Shown in pieces: positions 17,637-26,500 of a stretch of DNA of 64,000 bases. The stretch is from Streptomyces albofaciens JCM 4342 (GTDB taxonomy: Bacteria; Actinomycetota; Actinomycetes; Streptomycetales; Streptomycetaceae): positions 1 through 64,000 of the forward strand of contig NZ_PDCM01000002.1 of the NCBI RefSeq assembly GCF_008634025.1. The letters are read 5' to 3'. The position numbers and the translations under genes are program-made. The notes beneath the pieces are model-generated. The model was not told the origin of the DNA. It did no database searches and saw only the letters and a program-made list of their open reading frames with translations. How positions within the stretch are numbered: position 1 is the stretch's first letter; the number at the start of each line of letters is the position of its first letter.

Positions 17637-18375
17637 TCACCTCTCGCCGAGGACCGCGCGGCCGGACTGGGTGAGGAACTCGGTGAACCGGCGTGCAGGG
17701 GGCGGGAGCCGCCGTGTGGCGGGCCAGACCACGCCCAGCAGGCGGTGTGCTGGGGGGTGCCCGATGGGCAGGTAGGTGACGCCTTCGTCAGGTGCCGGGC
17801 TGCCCGGGAGTACGGCGACTCCGAGACCGGTGCTGACGAGGCCGCGGAGGGTGGCCACGTCCTCACCCTCGAAGGCGAGATCCGCCTCGAATCCCGCAGC
17901 CGCGCACATCTCGTCGAACACCTGCCGCAGCCCGTGTCCCAGGGTCAGGGCGATGAACCGCTCGCCCGCGGCCTGGCGGAGTTCGGCCGTCTCCTGCTGA
18001 GCCAGCCTGTGCCAGGCGGGGACCGCGAGAAACAGTTGCTCATCGCGCAGGACGACCGAGTGCAGGGTCTTGTCCTCGGGGACGGGCGCGGTGATGACGA
18101 CGTCGATCTCGCCGGCGCGCATCCGGTCGAGAAGGGCCAGCGCCGGGCCTTGGGCAAGAGCGAAGCGCACGTCCGGGTGGGCGGCGAGGAAGGCGTCGAG
18201 CAGCCGGGGGACGTCGCGCACACCGAGGGTGTGGAGAAAGCCGAGGCAGACCTGCCCCCGCTCCGGGTCGATGACATCTGCCAGTTCCTGGCGCGCCGCG
18301 CGCAGTGTGGCGAGCGCCTCCCGTGCGGCCGGCAGGAAGGCCCGCCCGGCCGCGGTCGGCACGACCCCGCGGCCG
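17637..18375 (-). pseudogene. LysR family regulator lacking its DNA-binding domain
   Basis: The frame encodes a full LysR effector-binding domain: VPTAAGRAFLPAAREALATL (linker helix), GQVCLGFLHTLGVRDVP, and LVSTGLGVAVLPG near the end. Homology begins only at the end of the winged helix (GRGVVPTAAG). The N-terminal ~60 residues with the helix-turn-helix are missing, because the sequence switches near 18375 into the body of a MaoC gene on the other strand. An in-frame ATG at 18362 could still start a 241-residue protein, but it could not bind DNA as a LysR factor. Confidence 0.75.
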
Positions 18376-18856
18376 ACCCGATGACTTCACCGTCGGCGAC
18401 GTCTACCGCCACCCGCTGGGCCGGACCATCACCCAGACCGACAACTGCTGGCTGACGCTGCTCACACAGAACACCGCGCCTTTGCACTTCGACGCGCACT
18501 ACGCGGCGCAGACGGCCTGGCAACGGCCGCTGGTCGACTCGACGTTCACCCTCGCGCTCGTCACCGGGCAGTCGGTGGCGGACGTGAGCCGGCACGTGTT
18601 CGCGAATCTCGGGTGGGACGAGGTGCGGCTGCCCGCCCCCGTCTTCGAGGGCGACACGATCTACTCGCAGTCCACGGTGGTCATGGCACGGGAGAGCAAG
18701 TCCCGTCCCGAAGCCGGCATCGTCCGGGTGAAGACCGTGGGTTACAACCAGGACGGCACCGTCGTCATCAGCTTCCTGCGCACGCTGATGGTCTTCCGGC
18801 GCGGACACGGTCCCGTCGGCGTACCTGCGCCGAAGGAAGCCGGGGCGGACGCATGA
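18376..18856 (+). pseudogene. MaoC-like hydratase missing its N-terminus
   Basis: From DDFTVGDVYRHPLGRTI (18380 onward) the plus strand encodes a MaoC family (R)-hydratase: hot-dog fold segments LTLLTQNTAPLHFDAHYAAQ, then VTGQSVADVSRHVFANLGWD and FEGDTIYSQSTVV. Family members begin about 15-20 residues earlier. Here that start is replaced by LysR-derived DNA, so no native start or ribosome site remains. The stop overlaps the ATG of the following lyase remnant, showing an old hydratase-lyase operon. Related pairs occur in acyl-CoA and mesaconyl-CoA metabolism. Confidence 0.75.
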
Positions 18857-19240
18857 ACGTGGATGCCCGCGACCGGCTGTTCACATCCGGCGACCGGCCG
18901 GAGTGGTTTTCCCAGGCCCTCGCCTCCAGGGCTGAACGCGGTGATCCTCGATTACGAGGACGCGGTCGCGCCTGACGCCAACCCCGGGCGTGCAAGAGTG
19001 TGCCGGCGTGGCTGACGTACAGCCACCAGACGTGGATCCGGATCGACGGCCGTCGATCCGGGTACCGGGCGGACGACGTCGCCACCTGGCGGGCAGCCAC
19101 GGCCTGCTCGGTGTGGTCCTGCCCGAAAGACCGGGACAGCCCCCCGCGCTCACCGGCGTTCTCGGCGACGAAAACCGAGAGCCGGTGACCGAAAAGGGAT
19201 GCCTGCCAGCTGCCAGGGCCGTACGGCCTCGCCCCTGAGG
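18853..19240 (+). pseudogene. Frameshifted HpcH/HpaI (CitE-like) CoA lyase
   Basis: The gene starts at ATG 18853, overlapping the MaoC stop, with RDRLFTSGDRPEWFSQALAS, the usual CitE-like N-terminus (LFTPGDRPERF). It then shifts frame to LNAVILDYEDAVAPDANPGR, the conserved metal/CoA-binding LDLEDAV block. Another shift gives TWIRIDGRRSGYRADDVATW and a third gives HLAGSHGLLGVVLPERPGQP. Only the first ~120 of about 280 codons are recognisable. The gene cannot yield an active enzyme. Confidence 0.72.
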
Positions 19241-19399
19241 AAGCAGCCAAGTCCTCGGCCTCTTCCAGTTCGTTGAGCAGACGTGAACAACGAGAAGACA
19301 GAGCCATCGGCGCCCTCGGTGCTGGCGCCGGCCGACGAAGTACTCCTGGAGGAGATCCAATGACAGGTGGTGATGGCAGATCCGCAGTCGGCGCCGGAG

Positions 19400-19890
19400 A
19401 CGGTGGATCGACGCGTGACGGGCATGCACTCCGCATCGTGCGGGGCTACCGGCACGGCGCGGAAGGCCGGCGCGTCAGCCGGCACAAGATCGGACGCGCA
19501 CACGCCGCGCTGGAAGGCGCGGGCATCCTCCTGCGGCAGGCGGCAGCGCTGTTCCTGGACCTGCCCGCCGCCGACCGTGCCGCTGAACGCGAGAGGCTCG
19601 CTCAAGCCCCCGGCGAGCCTACGCACGGAGAAGGTGAGGCCGCTCGCGGCTGCGAAGACGCGTCCAGGTCGATGGTGCCGAAGGCTGCGCGGGACCGGCT
19701 GTACGTGCCCACTCCCTGAAGCCGCCGACGCAGCAGAGGAGTCCGGCACCGCGCTTGCCGACCGAGCCGGGGAAGGCCGGACCATGGGCGCGGACGTGAC
19801 GCAGGGCGGCGAAAGTGACGTCCGCCAGGTGGTGGCTGTGGGCCTCGCGCAGCCCCACCGGCGTCTGGTCGTCACCGGCTGCGCTGCGGC
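19400..19890 (+). pseudogene. Possible acyl-CoA dehydrogenase-like remnant
   Basis: The frame reading AHAALEGAGILLRQAAALFL and then LPAADRAAERERLA resembles the C-terminal helical domain of acyl-CoA dehydrogenase-like flavoproteins. After a frameshift, ESGTALADRAGEGRTMGADV resembles the later G-x-G-x-x-L-x-x-x-x-x-x-x-R-x-x-R-D stretch. The match is weak and rests on pattern and context (hydratase and lyase remnants upstream). Confidence 0.3.
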
Positions 19891-19920
19891 TGCGGCTGCG
19901 GCTGCGGCTGCGGCTGCGGC
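19883..19920 (+). repeat. Hexanucleotide microsatellite (GCTGCG)6
   Basis: Six uninterrupted copies of GCTGCG plus two bases. The plus strand would read as poly-Ala or Leu-Arg. It lies in noncoding or decayed sequence and is prone to slippage. Confidence 0.9.
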
Positions 19921-19988
19921 CACTGAGCATCTGCTCAGGCGTTTCGGCGCGGGCCGCCCGTCATTGAGTGCGCTCGTGATCAATACAC

Positions 19989-20477
19989 CTAGAGCACCGA
20001 TGCTCGGCTGCGGAATCGGAGGGCGGCAAGGCCGAAGGCCATGCCTCCGGCGATGAACCAGGGGTTCCACAGGGCCAGCGTCCAGGCCCGCTGCTCCTCG
20101 CTCACCGAAGTGTCCAGGAGCGCCGTACCGGTCAGCAGCAGTACCTCGACACCGATGCCCCGGACCAGCAGGAGGGCACTGACGCTCCACCCCAGCCACC
20201 TGACCTGCAGAGCGGAAACGCCACGGAATCCGGGGTGGGCGAGCAGCCATCCCAGCAAGGCACCGAGTAGACAGAGCGCCCCCACGCCCCACAACCCGGC
20301 CACCACGAACCACAGCGGACGCTCGGCGGCCAACGGACCGGCGGAGATGCTCAGCCCCACCTCACCACCGAAGGCCCAGTAGAAGTGCAGACCGGCGAAC
20401 GCGGCCGCCCACGAGCACGCGATATGCCCCCACCACGGGGACCATCGCCCGCCTGTGCCCTCCGGTCCGCGGCTCAC
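19989..20477 (-). CDS. Four-helix membrane protein (DUF3995-like)
   Basis: The 162-residue protein has four predicted membrane spans: ACSWAAAFAGLHFYWAFG, LWFVVAGLWGVGALCLLGAL, LGWSVSALLLVRGIGVEVLLL and a last one around WFIAGGMAFGLAAL. Size, spacing and the conserved H-F-Y-W in the first span match DUF3995 proteins of unknown function. Its GTG start overlaps the stop of the upstream DUF6191-like gene by 4 bp (GTGA), so the two are translationally coupled. Confidence 0.78.
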   Translation of the reverse strand: MSRGPEGTGGRWSPWWGHIACSWAAAFAGLHFYWAFGGEVGLSISAGPLAAERPLWFVVAGLWGVGALCLLGALLGWLLAHPGFRGVSALQVRWLGWSVSALLLVRGIGVEVLLLTGTALLDTSVSEEQRAWTLALWNPWFIAGGMAFGLAALRFRSRASVL

Positions 20478-20815
20478 CGTCGACCCCCGCGGACATCGTC
20501 CCGCTCAGCGCACGGGCCGCCCGCCTCCTCCGGCACCACGATGAACGCCGTGCCGCCGGTCAGGTCAACACGGGAACAGGGCGGCGCGCCGTCGCTTTCG
20601 TCGTCCCGCCGCAGCAGTTCCACCTGTCGCTGCTTCAGTTCCGCCGCCTTGTTCCCGTTGACCACGGCCGTGAATTCGTCGAAGGCGATGCTCGACAGCG
20701 AAGGCCCGGAGCGTCTGCGCAGCCAGGGAATCAGGCCCAGGCCCGTCAACCACCGCCATACGCTCTCCACCAGGGCGAACAGGGCCAGCGCACACGCGAA
20801 GGCCGGAAACGACAT
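20474..20815 (-). CDS. Small membrane-anchored DUF6191-like protein
   Basis: From ATG 20815 the product is 113 residues: one membrane span (FPAFACALALFALVESVWRW), then SLSSIAFDEFTAVVNGNKAA and a Gln/Arg-rich segment ending in VDLTGGTAFIVV. A GTG at 20830 is an alternative start with a G-rich stretch upstream. The SIAFDEF block and the final VDLTGG-strand match DUF6191 proteins, whose role is unknown. A second, divergent member of the same family lies 178 bp away on the other strand. Confidence 0.65.
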   Translation of the reverse strand: MSFPAFACALALFALVESVWRWLTGLGLIPWLRRRSGPSLSSIAFDEFTAVVNGNKAAELKQRQVELLRRDDESDGAPPCSRVDLTGGTAFIVVPEEAGGPCAERDDVRGGRR

Positions 20816-20993
20816 GAGCCAGACCGTCACGGACGGCCCCCCGCCGCCCACACCCCAGCCGCACACGTCCCGTTGATCACCATGAGGACCACTGTTGCGG
20901 GTCCACGGCGCGCAGGGATCAGACCCGAGGACGAGCCGCCTCCCCATCCGGCGGAGGCGCCACGGGCCAGATCAGCGAAGTACGCTCCAGCCC

Positions 20994-21308
20994 ATGAGTG
21001 CGTTCTTAGCGTTGTTGGTCCTGCTCGCGGTCCCCGCGGTGTTCCTGGCCGACCGTGTGCTGTTGGCGATGGAGGCCCGGGGCTGGATCTACTGGCGCAA
21101 GACCAAGCGTCTGTCGTCCATCGGCGCCGACCTGGTCCAGGAGGGCTCCCCCGGCGCCCAGGCCGTCAAGCGCGCCATGGAACAAGAACGCGTGCGCAAA
21201 AACGTCAGGCCGGCGCAGGACCCGCCCGTGCGGGTGGACCTGGACACCGGCACCGTGCACATCCGCCGCACCGGTCACAACGGACAGGAACAGGCGCCCC
21301 CGCGCTGA
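20994..21308 (+). CDS. Small membrane-anchored DUF6191-like protein
   Basis: The 104-residue protein has one N-terminal span (AFLALLVLLAVPAVFLADRV), a basic stretch (YWRKTKRLSSIGADLVQEGS) and a C-terminal VRVDLDTGTVHIRR strand. The order span, SSIG block, helix, VDL-TG strand parallels the oppositely oriented neighbour at 20474-20815, so they look like diverged paralogues. No strong ribosome site precedes the ATG; the start is chosen by the membrane segment. Confidence 0.65.
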   Translation: MSAFLALLVLLAVPAVFLADRVLLAMEARGWIYWRKTKRLSSIGADLVQEGSPGAQAVKRAMEQERVRKNVRPAQDPPVRVDLDTGTVHIRRTGHNGQEQAPPR

Positions 21309-21661
21309 CCGCCTGCTGGCCGACGGGCACGGTCCTGCCGGGAGATGGCTCGGTAGCAGCGGCATCGTCACCGGTCTCACCGGTCTCACCGGGCAACCCA
21401 CCCTGCCCGTACTACGCCCGCGTGACGCCCGTACTACGCCGCCGGCCGCAGCGCCTCCAACTCCTCGCTCAGCCAGCCGAAGGCCGCCGGGTGACCTTCG
21501 AGGTCCGGACTCCCCTGATCCGCGTTCTCCGAGTTCCATGCTCGCCTCGTCACGTAGTGCACCGAAGAGAGTTCCGCGCATCGGTGTTGGACAGGTCGCG
21601 CCTCCCTCAACGGCTCGTTACTCTGCGGCTAGTCAACTTCGATTAGCAGAGGAGCCTTCGC

Positions 21662-22402
21662 ATGGCCAACGAGGTGGCCATCCCCCAACTGCCCTGCCGC
21701 TCGATCGACGAGGTCACAGAGTTTTACGAGGCGCTGGGGTTTTGTGTGACGTACCGGCAGGTCCGTCCGAACCCCTATGTCGCCTTCCGCCGCGAAGACC
21801 TTGAGATGCACTTCTTCGCCATCGAGGGCTTCGATGTCACCGACTCCTACGGCGCGTGCGCGCTCTACGTTCCCGACACCGGCGCCCTGTACCGCGCCTT
21901 CGCGGACGGCCTGCGCGCGGCGTACGGCAAAGTGCCCGTATCCGGGATACCGAGGATCACCGCGCCCCGCAGGCGCAAGAACGACGGCCGCCGGACGGGG
22001 TTCACCATGGTCGATCCGGGCGGCAACTGGATCCGGGTCTTCAACCACCCGGAGAAACCCGAACCGGTCCCAGCGCCGCCGCCGACGGCGAACAGGCTGG
22101 CCACAACGCTGGAGAACGCTGTCGTGCTCGGCGACTCCAAGGGTGATACCGCCCAGGCCGTCAAGATCCTGGACGCGACCCTGGCCCGGGAAGGGGAACG
22201 GGCGCACCCCGTGGACCTCGTCGAGGCCCTCGTGTACCGCGCCGAGCTCGCCCTGCGCCAGGAGGACGCCGAACGAGCCCGGACGCTGCTCGCCCGCGTA
22301 CGCGCGACGCCCCTTGAGGACAGCGAGCGCGAACGTCTCGCCGACTGCCTCGGCCTGGCGGAGCAGATGCTGAGGGACCTTGCGGCGGACGCGCAGAACT
22401 GA
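21662..22402 (+). CDS. VOC / bleomycin-resistance-like protein with C-terminal helical domain
   Basis: The 246-residue protein starts with a VOC domain (residues 1-130: IPQLPCRSIDEVTEFYEALG, YVAFRREDLEMHFF, FTMVDPGGNWIRVF), as in bleomycin-resistance and glyoxalase-like proteins. It continues with an Ala/Glu/Leu-rich helical region (residues 140-246) resembling tetratricopeptide hairpins. GAGGAG sits 9 nt before the ATG. The candidate operator GCTA-N12-TAGC (21629-21648) overlaps the likely promoter. Ligand binding is plausible, but whether it gives drug resistance is unknown. Confidence 0.82.
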   Translation: MANEVAIPQLPCRSIDEVTEFYEALGFCVTYRQVRPNPYVAFRREDLEMHFFAIEGFDVTDSYGACALYVPDTGALYRAFADGLRAAYGKVPVSGIPRITAPRRRKNDGRRTGFTMVDPGGNWIRVFNHPEKPEPVPAPPPTANRLATTLENAVVLGDSKGDTAQAVKILDATLAREGERAHPVDLVEALVYRAELALRQEDAERARTLLARVRATPLEDSERERLADCLGLAEQMLRDLAADAQN

Positions 22403-22599
22403 CACTGTGCCCTGCCGCCGACAGGGTTCTCCTGAACGGTTGCCGGACCGGCACCGCGCCATCTTGGCCATCGTCCCTACGTCACCGTGTTGCCGTCTGC
22501 CGCTCGATAGCTGAACAGCGTGCCCCGGCGTGTGTACGTGCGAGGAGGGAGCCCGCTCCTTCGAGCCGAGCGCCGGTGCTCAGGCTGCGGGGCCGTCAC

Positions 22600-22812
22600 C
22601 CCTAGGTTCTGTCGTCAAATGTCACGCCCACATCAGCAGGGCTGCGAGGGTGACGGGCGCTGGGTAGGACTTGGCGGTCTTCTCGTACCGGATGGCGATA
22701 CCGCGCCACTGCTTCAGCCGGCTGAAGCACCGTTCCACCACATTGCGCCGCTTGTGGATATCGCGGTCGAAGGCCGGGGGCCGTCCGACACGGCTGCCGC
22801 GGTTCACCGATC
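22600..22812 (-). mobile_element. 3' fragment of an IS5-family element
   Basis: The minus strand encodes the last ~60 residues of an IS5-like transposase: RGSRVGRPPAFDRDIHKRRN, then VVERCFSRLKQWRGIA and LAALLMWA with a stop at 22622. The conserved YREK-like region and terminal RLKQWRGIA are diagnostic. Just beyond the stop, GTTCTGTCGTCAAATG (22606-22621) resembles the element's terminal repeat. The rest of the element is missing; homology ends near 22810. Confidence 0.75.
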
Positions 22813-23235
22813 AGACCGCCACGGGCCGGAAGGCGCCCGCCCTAATTGATGGCGTTGAGGTCGCGTCCAGGGAAACGTGCCAAGGCCGTTGCGCGGGCCG
22901 CGACGTGTAGTTTGGGCGAGCCGGGCCCGGCCCGTCCCGGATGTGCGGCCGACGTGGCGGTCCGTGGCGGCAGGGCCTGCCGCTCGTGTCGCCTTCTGCA
23001 AAGCCGTTGGGCCCTGCTGAGTGTGGCCCGCTCGCGTACTCGGCCGACGGGCACAACACGGTCGGCCGGGCACGCCGACAGGCGGCAGCCTCATGCCCGG
23101 CGACTGCGGACCCGACCGATCAGGGCATGTTCACGCCACCTCCACGTAGCTTCGCGAGTTCTCCTTCGACCGGAAACACGGTGGCAACCCCGCAAGCGGC
23201 TTTGCCAGACTAAAATCTTTCTTTGCCGGGAATTG
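22813..23235. other. Gap without a recognised gene
   Basis: 423 bases right of the IS fragment. Open frames are short and Arg/Pro-rich. A comparatively AT-rich patch (23205-23235, AGACTAAAATCTTTCTTTGCC) sits just before the inverted repeat at 23236 and is the likeliest promoter zone for the carbonic anhydrase operon. Confidence 0.35.
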
Positions 23236-23264
23236 ACCACCTGTTGGCGCGCGCAATAGGTGGT
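23236..23264 (+). promoter_or_regulatory. Inverted repeat upstream of the carbonic anhydrase operon
   Basis: ACCACCT (23236-23242) and AGGTGGT (23258-23264) are perfect complements separated by 15 bp. The repeat lies about 420 bp before the carbonic anhydrase start, after a short AT-rich stretch. It could be an operator or a leader hairpin. No riboswitch fold was recognised. Confidence 0.4.
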
Positions 23265-23687
23265 GTGCTTCCTGGAGGGGCGCATGTTGCGAGACGGGAG
23301 GACTCGGGCCGGTCTGAACTCCTCGGCGCCGTCCTGCTCGTCCTCCCGATCGCCAAGCCCTCGATGCTCTTCGTATCCGCACACACCCTGCCATGTCGAG
23401 ACCAAGCTCTGTCGGGGCAGCCCGGCTCCCCGCGGCCTTGCGCGACGGGGCCGCCGCCTGGCGGGACTTCAGCGTCCGAAAATCCCGACGGCCCCTCACG
23501 AGCTTTGCGTTGCGCCCGAATCCAGTCGGCCGCACCCGACCGCACCCAGGCCGCAGGCCGAGCGCGGCACCAGCCCGTTCACCGACCGCACCACCAGCGT
23601 TTTGCTGCGCGGCAGCAGAGCAACCCCCCACCTCTGTGTCCTGTCAGCCCGACGCGCCCCACAGCGGCGCCAGGAGGAGTGACCACC

Positions 23688-24269
23688 GTGCAATCCCTCA
23701 TCGACAACGCCCGCACATTCGGACAGCGTCCTGAGGCGTTCGCCAAGCTGGCCGAAGGCCAGTCGCCCGAGGTGCTGTTCATCACCTGCTCCGACTCCCG
23801 GGTCGTTCCCGCCCTGATCACGGGCGCGACACCGGGCCAGCTCTTCGAGCTGCGCACCGCGGGCAACATCGTCCCTCCCTACGCCGCGGCCGCCCCCACC
23901 GGTGAGGCGGCGACGATCGAGTACGCCGTGCAGGTGCTCGGCGTCCAGCACATCGTGGTGTGCGGCCACTCCCACTGCGGCGCGGTCGGCGCGGTGGTCC
24001 GCCACGACGACCTATCCGCCGCACCCGCCGTACGCGACTGGCTCGCGCACGCCGCGGACGAGCCCGCGTGCTCCGACACGGCCGACCCGACGGTCGCCGA
24101 GGCCGTGCAGCACCACGTGCTGAAGCAGCTGGTGCGGCTGCGTTCCTACCCGTGCATCCGACAGCGCCTCCAGGCCGGGCACCTCCAGCTGCACGGCTGG
24201 TACTACGAGGTGCACACCGGCACGGTGCTGGCACACCGCACGGACTCCGACACGTTCGAGACGCTCTGA
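23688..24269 (+). CDS. Beta-carbonic anhydrase
   Basis: This 193-residue enzyme interconverts CO2 and bicarbonate. The beta-class zinc ligands are visible: Cys34 in ITCSDSRVVP, with Asp36 and Arg38 forming the catalytic dyad, and His94 and Cys97 in VCGHSHCGAV. ATIEYAVQVLGV is the usual helix before the second ligand pair. GTG at 23688 is chosen because AGGAGG lies 10 nt upstream; a GTG at 23679 is too close to that site. A SulP transporter gene follows after 14 bp, so the pair probably imports and equilibrates bicarbonate. Confidence 0.93.
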   Translation: MQSLIDNARTFGQRPEAFAKLAEGQSPEVLFITCSDSRVVPALITGATPGQLFELRTAGNIVPPYAAAAPTGEAATIEYAVQVLGVQHIVVCGHSHCGAVGAVVRHDDLSAAPAVRDWLAHAADEPACSDTADPTVAEAVQHHVLKQLVRLRSYPCIRQRLQAGHLQLHGWYYEVHTGTVLAHRTDSDTFETL

Positions 24270-24283
24270 GGAGACGGGAGGTC

Positions 24284-25780
24284 ATGATGCCGAAGTACCC
24301 TTACGCCTGGCAGGACTTCACCGCGTCCATCGTCGTCTTCCTGGTCGCCGTGCCGCTGTGCGTCGGTGTGGCGGTCGCCTCCGGCGTACCGGCGGAGCTC
24401 GGGCTCGTCACCGGCATCGTGGGTGGCCTGGTCACCGGATGCATGCCCGGCAGCAGCCTGCAGGTGTCCGGGCCCGCCGCGGGCATGACCGTGCTGGTCT
24501 TCGAGGCCGTCAGCGAGTTCGGGGTGTCCACGCTCGGCGTGATCGTGCTGGCCGCCGGGCTGCTCCAGCTCGCCATGGGCATCTTCAAGGTGGGCCGCTG
24601 GTTCAGGGCCATCTCCGTCTCCGTCGTCGAGGGCATGCTCTGCGGCATCGGCCTGGTGATCATCGCCGGGCAGATCTACGCGGCGGCGGGCCTGAAGGCC
24701 CCGGGCTCGGGGATCGGCAAACTCGCGGGACTCCCGAAGGCGCTGGTCGACGCCCTGTCCAGCAGCCAGTCCTTGGCCTCGCTCGCGATCGGCGCGGGCA
24801 CCATCGCCGTGATCGTGCTGTGGAAGCAGATGCCGCGCAAGGCGCGGGCGGTGCCCGGCGCCCTCGCGGCGGTACTGCTCGCCACCACCGCCACCCTCGC
24901 CTTCGGCCTGCCGGTCGCCACGGTCCAGGTGGAAGGACTGCTCGGCGTCATCCAGCCGCCGGGCCCGGAAGCCTTCGGCGAGCTGGCCGGCCCCGCCATC
25001 TGGGGCACCGTCCTCGCGTTCGCGCTGATCGCTTCCGCGGAGAGCCTGTTCAGCGCGGCGGCCGTGGACCGGCTGCACAACGGCCCGCGCACCCGCTACG
25101 ACCAGGAGATGATCGCCCAGGGCACCGGCAACACCGTGTGCGGCCTGCTCGGCGCCCTGCCGCTGACCGCGGTGATCGTACGCAGCTCCGCCAACGTCAA
25201 CGCGGGCGCGAAGACCAAGGCATCGCGGGTGCTGCACGGTGTGTGGCTGCTGCTGTTCGCCGCCGCCCTGCCGTCCGCCCTGGCCCTGATCCCGATCCCC
25301 GCCCTGGCCGGCATCCTCGTGCACGCGGGCTGGAAACTGATCCCGTTCCGCCAGGTCGCGGCACTGTGGCGAGGCCACCGCAGCGAAGCGCTGATCCTCG
25401 TGGTCACCGCCGTGGCAATCGTCGCGGTGAACATGTTCGAGGGCGTGCTCATCGGCCTCGGCCTGTCGGTGGTCAAGAGCGCCTGGGAGGCTTCGCACAC
25501 CAGGCTGGAGATCGTCGACAAGGGCGCCGGCCCGGTCCAGGTCCATCTGTCGGGGTACGCCACCTTCCTGCGGCTGCCGAAAATCCTCGACAGCCTGGAG
25601 GCACTGCCCCGCCGGCGGCCGGTCGAACTGGACCTGAGCGGACTGCACCACCTGGACCACGCCTGCCGCACCGCCCTGGAAAGCTGGGCCGAAGGACACA
25701 GCACGATCGGTACGCAACCGGTGAAGATCACCGCACCGGTGACGGCCGCCGCAGGCGCGAAAGCCCCGACGGCCCAGTGA
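24284..25780 (+). CDS. SulP family anion (probably bicarbonate) transporter
   Basis: The 498-residue membrane protein has about 10-12 spans and the SulP core: PLCVGVAVASGVPAELGLVT, then CMPGSSLQVSGPAAGMTVLV near residue 65, and ALIASAESLFSAAAVDRL near residue 245. A degenerate C-terminal STAS-like segment (VQVHLSGYATFLRLPKIL, then VELDLSGLHHLDHACRTALE) ends the protein. SulP transporters move sulfate, bicarbonate or dicarboxylates; close linkage to a carbonic anhydrase favours bicarbonate. GGGAGG precedes the ATG, and the two genes should be co-transcribed. Confidence 0.9.
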   Translation: MMPKYPYAWQDFTASIVVFLVAVPLCVGVAVASGVPAELGLVTGIVGGLVTGCMPGSSLQVSGPAAGMTVLVFEAVSEFGVSTLGVIVLAAGLLQLAMGIFKVGRWFRAISVSVVEGMLCGIGLVIIAGQIYAAAGLKAPGSGIGKLAGLPKALVDALSSSQSLASLAIGAGTIAVIVLWKQMPRKARAVPGALAAVLLATTATLAFGLPVATVQVEGLLGVIQPPGPEAFGELAGPAIWGTVLAFALIASAESLFSAAAVDRLHNGPRTRYDQEMIAQGTGNTVCGLLGALPLTAVIVRSSANVNAGAKTKASRVLHGVWLLLFAAALPSALALIPIPALAGILVHAGWKLIPFRQVAALWRGHRSEALILVVTAVAIVAVNMFEGVLIGLGLSVVKSAWEASHTRLEIVDKGAGPVQVHLSGYATFLRLPKILDSLEALPRRRPVELDLSGLHHLDHACRTALESWAEGHSTIGTQPVKITAPVTAAAGAKAPTAQ

Positions 25781-26071
25781 CCCCGTCAGCTGCACGACGT
25801 TGCGGTGGCCGACGGGAAACGCGCACGGCCACCGCATGCACACCAGAGCTCCAAGGTCCCGGAGAACGCACAGGTTTCACAGGCCCGCTGGCGTTCCTCC
25901 CACGCACCGCGTGGACCGGCCCGGCACGGGCCCCCGGGAGGATCGGCCGGAGGGTGGCCGAGGCGGTGCCTTGAGGCTGCGCGGAGGGCCCTTTCATGGT
26001 GGCAGTGCGCGGTGGCGGAACCTGAAGGACGTCGGCCGGGGTGGCCGGTGTCGGGCAGGGGCCCGGTGAAG

Positions 26072-26500
26072 GTGTGATGGACGGGGCGGGGTCGACCGGG
26101 CTGGTGTTGGCGGCGGAACTCGCCCTGGCCGGCGTCGAGGTGGAGGTCGTGGGACGGTTGCGGACCGCTCGCCGTTCTGCCGCGGCTTCCCCCTGAGCGC
26201 CCGCAGCCTGGAGCGCTGGGCCGCCGTGGTCTGGCCGACCGCTTCCTGGCGGAGGGCCCCACGGTGGCCTACGGCATGTTCACCGGCCCGAGCCGTCCCC
26301 TGGGCCCGAGTTCGATGAACACCGACCACCCGTTCGTCCTCGGCATCGCACAGACCCGGGTCGGAGAACTCCTGGAGCAGTGGCTGGCCGAGCTTGGGGG
26401 ACGGTGTCCTGGGGCACGAGGTGGTCGGCCTCGCCCAGGACGGTGACGGTGACGGGTGGAGGTGACCGTCCCGGCCTGCGGCGAACATGAGCGTCGGCGG
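26072..26500 (+). pseudogene. Broken FAD-dependent aromatic monooxygenase
   Basis: The start resembles a PheA/TfdB-type flavin monooxygenase: GAGSTGLVLAAELALAGVEV (26078 onward, FAD motif G-A-G-x-T-G-L), then in another frame CRGFPLSARSLERW, and in another ADRFLAEGPTVAYGMFTGPS with IAQTRVGELLEQWLAELG. At least two frameshifts and a lost C-terminal two-thirds make it non-functional. An FAD monooxygenase of the rifampicin-inactivating or phenol hydroxylase kind was probably here once. Confidence 0.68.

Noticed and set aside
24203-25843. A 546-codon minus-strand frame across the SulP gene
   Set aside because: High-GC antisense shadow rich in Gly/Asp/Gln. The plus strand encodes a complete SulP transporter.
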